Shown piece by piece: positions 61,812 to 64,000 of a stretch of 64,000 nt of DNA. The stretch comes from Blastococcus sp. URHD0036 (GTDB lineage Bacteria; Actinomycetota; Actinomycetes; Mycobacteriales; Geodermatophilaceae). Position 1 is the stretch's first letter. Each line of letters begins with the position of its first letter. Position numbers and translations under genes: made by a program. The stretch lies in contig NZ_KL370778.1 of the NCBI RefSeq assembly GCF_000701365.1, positions 284,269 to 348,268 on the forward strand, read 5' to 3'. The notes under the pieces are model-generated. The model was not told the origin of the DNA. It did not search any database and was given only the letters and a program-made list of their open reading frames with translations.

Positions 61812-62510
61812 TCACCGTCGTCCACGCGTCATCACCACCACGGTAGTGGCAGCGTCACCCCACTCCGCACCGACGGCCCGCGGGTGGATGTCCCGCATCC
61901 CGGCAGCCTCGAGTTCCGGGAGCATCCCGGGCAGGTCCTCCAGCGCCCGCGCGCCCACGAGGGCGACGAGGGTGGCGCCGGGCCGGAGCAGACCACGGCA
62001 CCACGCCACGAGGCGGGGGAGCGGGGCGACCGCGCGGGCGGTCACCACGTCGACCGGGCCGACGGCGGCGATTACCGACCGCTCCTCCGCCCGGCCGCGG
62101 ACGACCCGCCAGGGGGCGCCGAGCTCGGCGACGGCCTCGGCGAGGAAGTCCACCCGGCGGGCCATGGGCTCGACGAGGGTGAGCGTGACGTCGGGCCGCG
62201 CGAGCCCCAGCGGGATGCCGGGGAGTCCCGCCCCGCTGCCGACGTCGACCACGCGGGCGTCCGCCGGCACGGCCTCGGCCACGGCGGCGCTGTTCAGCAC
62301 GTGCCGTTCCCAGAGGCGGGGCACCTCCCGGGGGCCGATGAGCCCACGCGTCACCCCGTCGCCGGCCAGCCGGGCCACGTAGGCCTCAGCACGGGCGAGG
62401 GCGCTCCCGAAGACCTCCGCAGCCAGCCCCGGCGCCGGTGGAGGAGTGGCGCCGGGGGCGGACGGGACGCCCGGGGCGTCCTCGTCGGGCTGCTGCGGGC
62501 TCTCCGTCAC
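61812..62510 (-). CDS. rsmG: 16S rRNA (guanine527-N7)-methyltransferase
   Basis: 232 residues (formerly gidB). SAM motif VVDVGSGAGLPGIPLGLARPD, then TLVEPMARRVDFLAE and VTARAVAPLPRLVAWC, as in RsmG. An N-terminal proline-rich 30 residues is extra. It methylates G527 of 16S rRNA; its loss gives low-level streptomycin resistance. The GTG overlaps the stop of jag (GTGA). Confidence 0.96.
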   Translation of the reverse strand: MTESPQQPDEDAPGVPSAPGATPPPAPGLAAEVFGSALARAEAYVARLAGDGVTRGLIGPREVPRLWERHVLNSAAVAEAVPADARVVDVGSGAGLPGIPLGLARPDVTLTLVEPMARRVDFLAEAVAELGAPWRVVRGRAEERSVIAAVGPVDVVTARAVAPLPRLVAWCRGLLRPGATLVALVGARALEDLPGMLPELEAAGMRDIHPRAVGAEWGDAATTVVVMTRGRR

Positions 62511-63127
62511 CGGTCGGGCAGGACCACGACCCGGCGGTTGGGCTCCTCGCCCTCCGACTCACTGTGCACACCGGCCACACCGGCCACGACGTCGTGCACG
62601 ACCTTGCGCTCGAAGGGGTTCATCGGAGCCATGCGCTCGGGCTGGCCGCTCTGCGCCACCCGGCCCGCGGTCTGCCCGGCGAGGGCGGTCAGGTCCGCGC
62701 GGCGCTTGGCCCGGTACCCGCCGACGTCGAGCATCAGCCGGCTGCGCACGCCGGTGGACTGGGCCACGGCCAGCCGCGTCAGCTCCTGCAGTGCCTCGAG
62801 GACGGCGCCGTCGCCGCCGATCAGGTCGTTCAGCTGGCCACCGACGATGGCGACCGAGGCGCGGTCGCCCTCGACGTCCAGGTCGATGTCCCCGTCGACG
62901 TCGAGGATGTCGAGCAGCCGCTCGAGGTAGTCACCGGCGACGTCGCCCTCGCGGACGAGCAGGTCGTCACCGGTCGCGGCACCAGCGGAGTCGGCCTCCC
63001 CGGTGCCGGTCTCCTCGGTGTCGGCGGGCTCGACCAGGGCGTCGGCGTCGGCCGGGCCCGCGTCGGGCAGCTCGGTCTCGGTCCCGGGTGCGGCGGTGTC
63101 CGTCGCCGGGGGGGTGGGGGCGCTCAT
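62507..63127 (-). CDS. jag: Jag/EloR (SpoIIIJ-associated) RNA-binding protein
   Basis: 206 residues. An acidic, disordered N-terminal 65 residues leads to a KH domain (about 70-145, ERLLDILDVDGDIDLDVEGDRASVAIVGGQLNDLIGGDGAVLEALQEL in outline) and an R3H domain with RxxxH (FERKVVHDVV). It binds RNA and coordinates cell elongation with YidC and the peptidoglycan machinery. The ATG has GGAGGAA upstream. It lies between yidC and rsmG. Confidence 0.94.
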   Translation of the reverse strand: MSAPTPPATDTAAPGTETELPDAGPADADALVEPADTEETGTGEADSAGAATGDDLLVREGDVAGDYLERLLDILDVDGDIDLDVEGDRASVAIVGGQLNDLIGGDGAVLEALQELTRLAVAQSTGVRSRLMLDVGGYRAKRRADLTALAGQTAGRVAQSGQPERMAPMNPFERKVVHDVVAGVAGVHSESEGEEPNRRVVVLPDR

Positions 63128-63209
63128 GAGGGGTTCCTCCCTGTGGGTGCAGGCGGCCGGGGCATCCCCGGTGGTATCGGTGCGGCGCCCGTCGTGGGGC
63201 GCCGGCTGC

Positions 63210-64000
63210 TCAGCGGCGCTTGCGCCTGTTGCGGTTGCCCGGTGCGGAACTGCCCGCGCCACCGGGCCGCTTGCCCGCACCGGTGCTCCCGGCGGCGGGC
63301 GGTGCCGCGCCGTTCCCCGACGAACCGCTGGTGCCGTTCACGGCGGCCGCGCCGGCGGAGGCCTCGCTCACGCCGGCGTCGGTGCCGGCGGCATCCGCGC
63401 CCGTGGAGTCGGTTCCCGGGACGGCGGCCGCGGCCACGGCCGGTCGGCCACCCTTGCCGCGGACGGGCTTGGCGCCCGGCTTCGGCGCCAGCGCCTTCGG
63501 GTCGACGGCCGGCTTCTCGGCAGCCTTCTTCGCCAGCGCGGCGGGGGAGTTCGGCGGGGGCATCTTGCGCAGGATGTAGAACTGCTGCATCAGGGTCCAC
63601 AGGTTGTTGGTGAACCAGTACAGGAGCACGCCGATCGGGAAGAAGAACCCGGTCACGAAGAGGCTGACCGGCATGCCGTAGAGCATCAGCTTCTGGATCA
63701 TCGCGGCCTGGCCCTCGACCGGCCCCGACCGCTTCATGATCTGACGCTGCGTCGTGAACGTCGTGATGCACATGATGATCATCAACGTCAGCGCGACCAC
63801 GTGGATGCTGGTCAACGTCACGCCGGGGATCGCGAGGATCGCCTCGCGCTTGTCCCCCTTCATCGTGAACGACGCGGAGATCGGTGCCCCGAACAGCTTC
63901 GCCGTCGCCGCCTGCTGCGTCAGCTCATAGGACCAGCTGTACAGCCCCTCAGCGCCCGGCTGCAGCCGGCGCAGCACGTGGAACAGCGCGATGAAGATCG
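63210..64000 (-). CDS. yidC: membrane protein insertase YidC, 5' end beyond window
   Basis: The frame is open to the window edge and reads IFIALFHVLRRLQPG across the last bases, so the start lies outside. The visible 262 residues include the later membrane segments (VVALTLMIIMCITTF, MLYGMPVSLFVTGFFFPIGVLLYWFTNNLWTLMQQ in outline) and a long basic, Gly/Ala-rich C-terminal tail ending RNRRKRR that may contact ribosomes. It inserts proteins such as respiratory subunits with or without SecYEG. 82 bp separate its stop from jag's start. Confidence 0.95.
   Translation of the reverse strand, partial: IFIALFHVLRRLQPGAEGLYSWSYELTQQAATAKLFGAPISASFTMKGDKREAILAIPGVTLTSIHVVALTLMIIMCITTFTTQRQIMKRSGPVEGQAAMIQKLMLYGMPVSLFVTGFFFPIGVLLYWFTNNLWTLMQQFYILRKMPPPNSPAALAKKAAEKPAVDPKALAPKPGAKPVRGKGGRPAVAAAAVPGTDSTGADAAGTDAGVSEASAGAAAVNGTSGSSGNGAAPPAAGSTGAGKRPGGAGSSAPGNRNRRKRR

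Overview
The window is high-G+C DNA (about 74% by eye) from the replication-origin region of an actinobacterial chromosome. Geodermatophilaceae (Blastococcus/Geodermatophilus/Modestobacter-like) is the best guess: strong GC bias, GTG starts, an actinobacterial origin gene order, a chemoreceptor gene, several c-di-GMP enzymes and a LOV-domain phosphatase. The family placement is inference. The right end stops inside yidC, so dnaA and oriC should lie just beyond it. From memory, the order yidC-jag-rsmG-parA-parB / cwlM-trxA-trxB-murJ-mutT-cca / ino1-padR-ponA-rpsF-ssb-rpsR-rplI-dnaB on one side of the origin is the Streptomyces arrangement; in Mycobacterium tuberculosis the ino1-dnaB block is on the other side of dnaA.

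Layout. 1-15 kb is accessory: a LOV-GAF-PP2C blue-light phosphatase (5' end missing), an HMG-CoA lyase/flavin reductase pair, three diguanylate cyclase genes (one also with an EAL domain), phosphoglucomutase, an AraC-VOC-YjbR overlapping operon, an alpha/beta hydrolase and a small SNF2-like helicase. 15-28 kb holds NfeD-flotillin, DNA polymerase IV, a methyltransferase, a PucR-controlled ferredoxin-reductase/acyl desaturase pair, an SPFH/NAD-kinase-like operon divergent from an NrtR-type regulator with two clear operators, and a chemoreceptor. 28-42 kb is the conserved dnaB-rplI-rpsR-ssb-rpsF operon region, a secreted protein, endonuclease IV, a GT87-like transferase, penicillin-binding protein PonA, a PadR regulator with a 25-bp palindromic operator, and ino1. 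42-64 kb is the origin core: YqgE, an MFS protein, a repeat-bracketed DUF559 pseudogene, tRNA nucleotidyltransferase, Nudix hydrolase, a DUF6049-like protein, MurJ, a pseudokinase, thioredoxin reductase and thioredoxin, CwlM, an aminotransferase/ATP-grasp pair, ParB, ParA, RsmG, Jag and YidC.

How they work together. Five exact parS sites (GTTCCACGTGGAAC) plus one near match lie across the window and would load the ParB encoded here; two are directly upstream of parA. The ponA, GT87, murJ, pseudokinase and cwlM genes form a cell-wall synthesis set. The dnaB gene is split in frame by a 426-residue intein with a LAGLIDADG endonuclease. It has a perfect LexA-type SOS palindrome upstream and a patch of foreign-looking base composition over its P-loop, a second known intein site. 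Nine genes start six or seven bases after a TANNNT-like -10 hexamer, which predicts widespread leaderless transcription.

The most noteworthy points are the intein/SOS/P-loop patch in dnaB, the NrtR-controlled SPFH-NAD-kinase-like operon, the 45-bp palindromic repeats around a frameshifted gene, the PadR palindrome and the SigR/SigH-type promoter overlapping the apparent trxB start. Most of the window is well-understood core genome. I see no rRNA, tRNA, CRISPR array, transposase or prophage structural gene.
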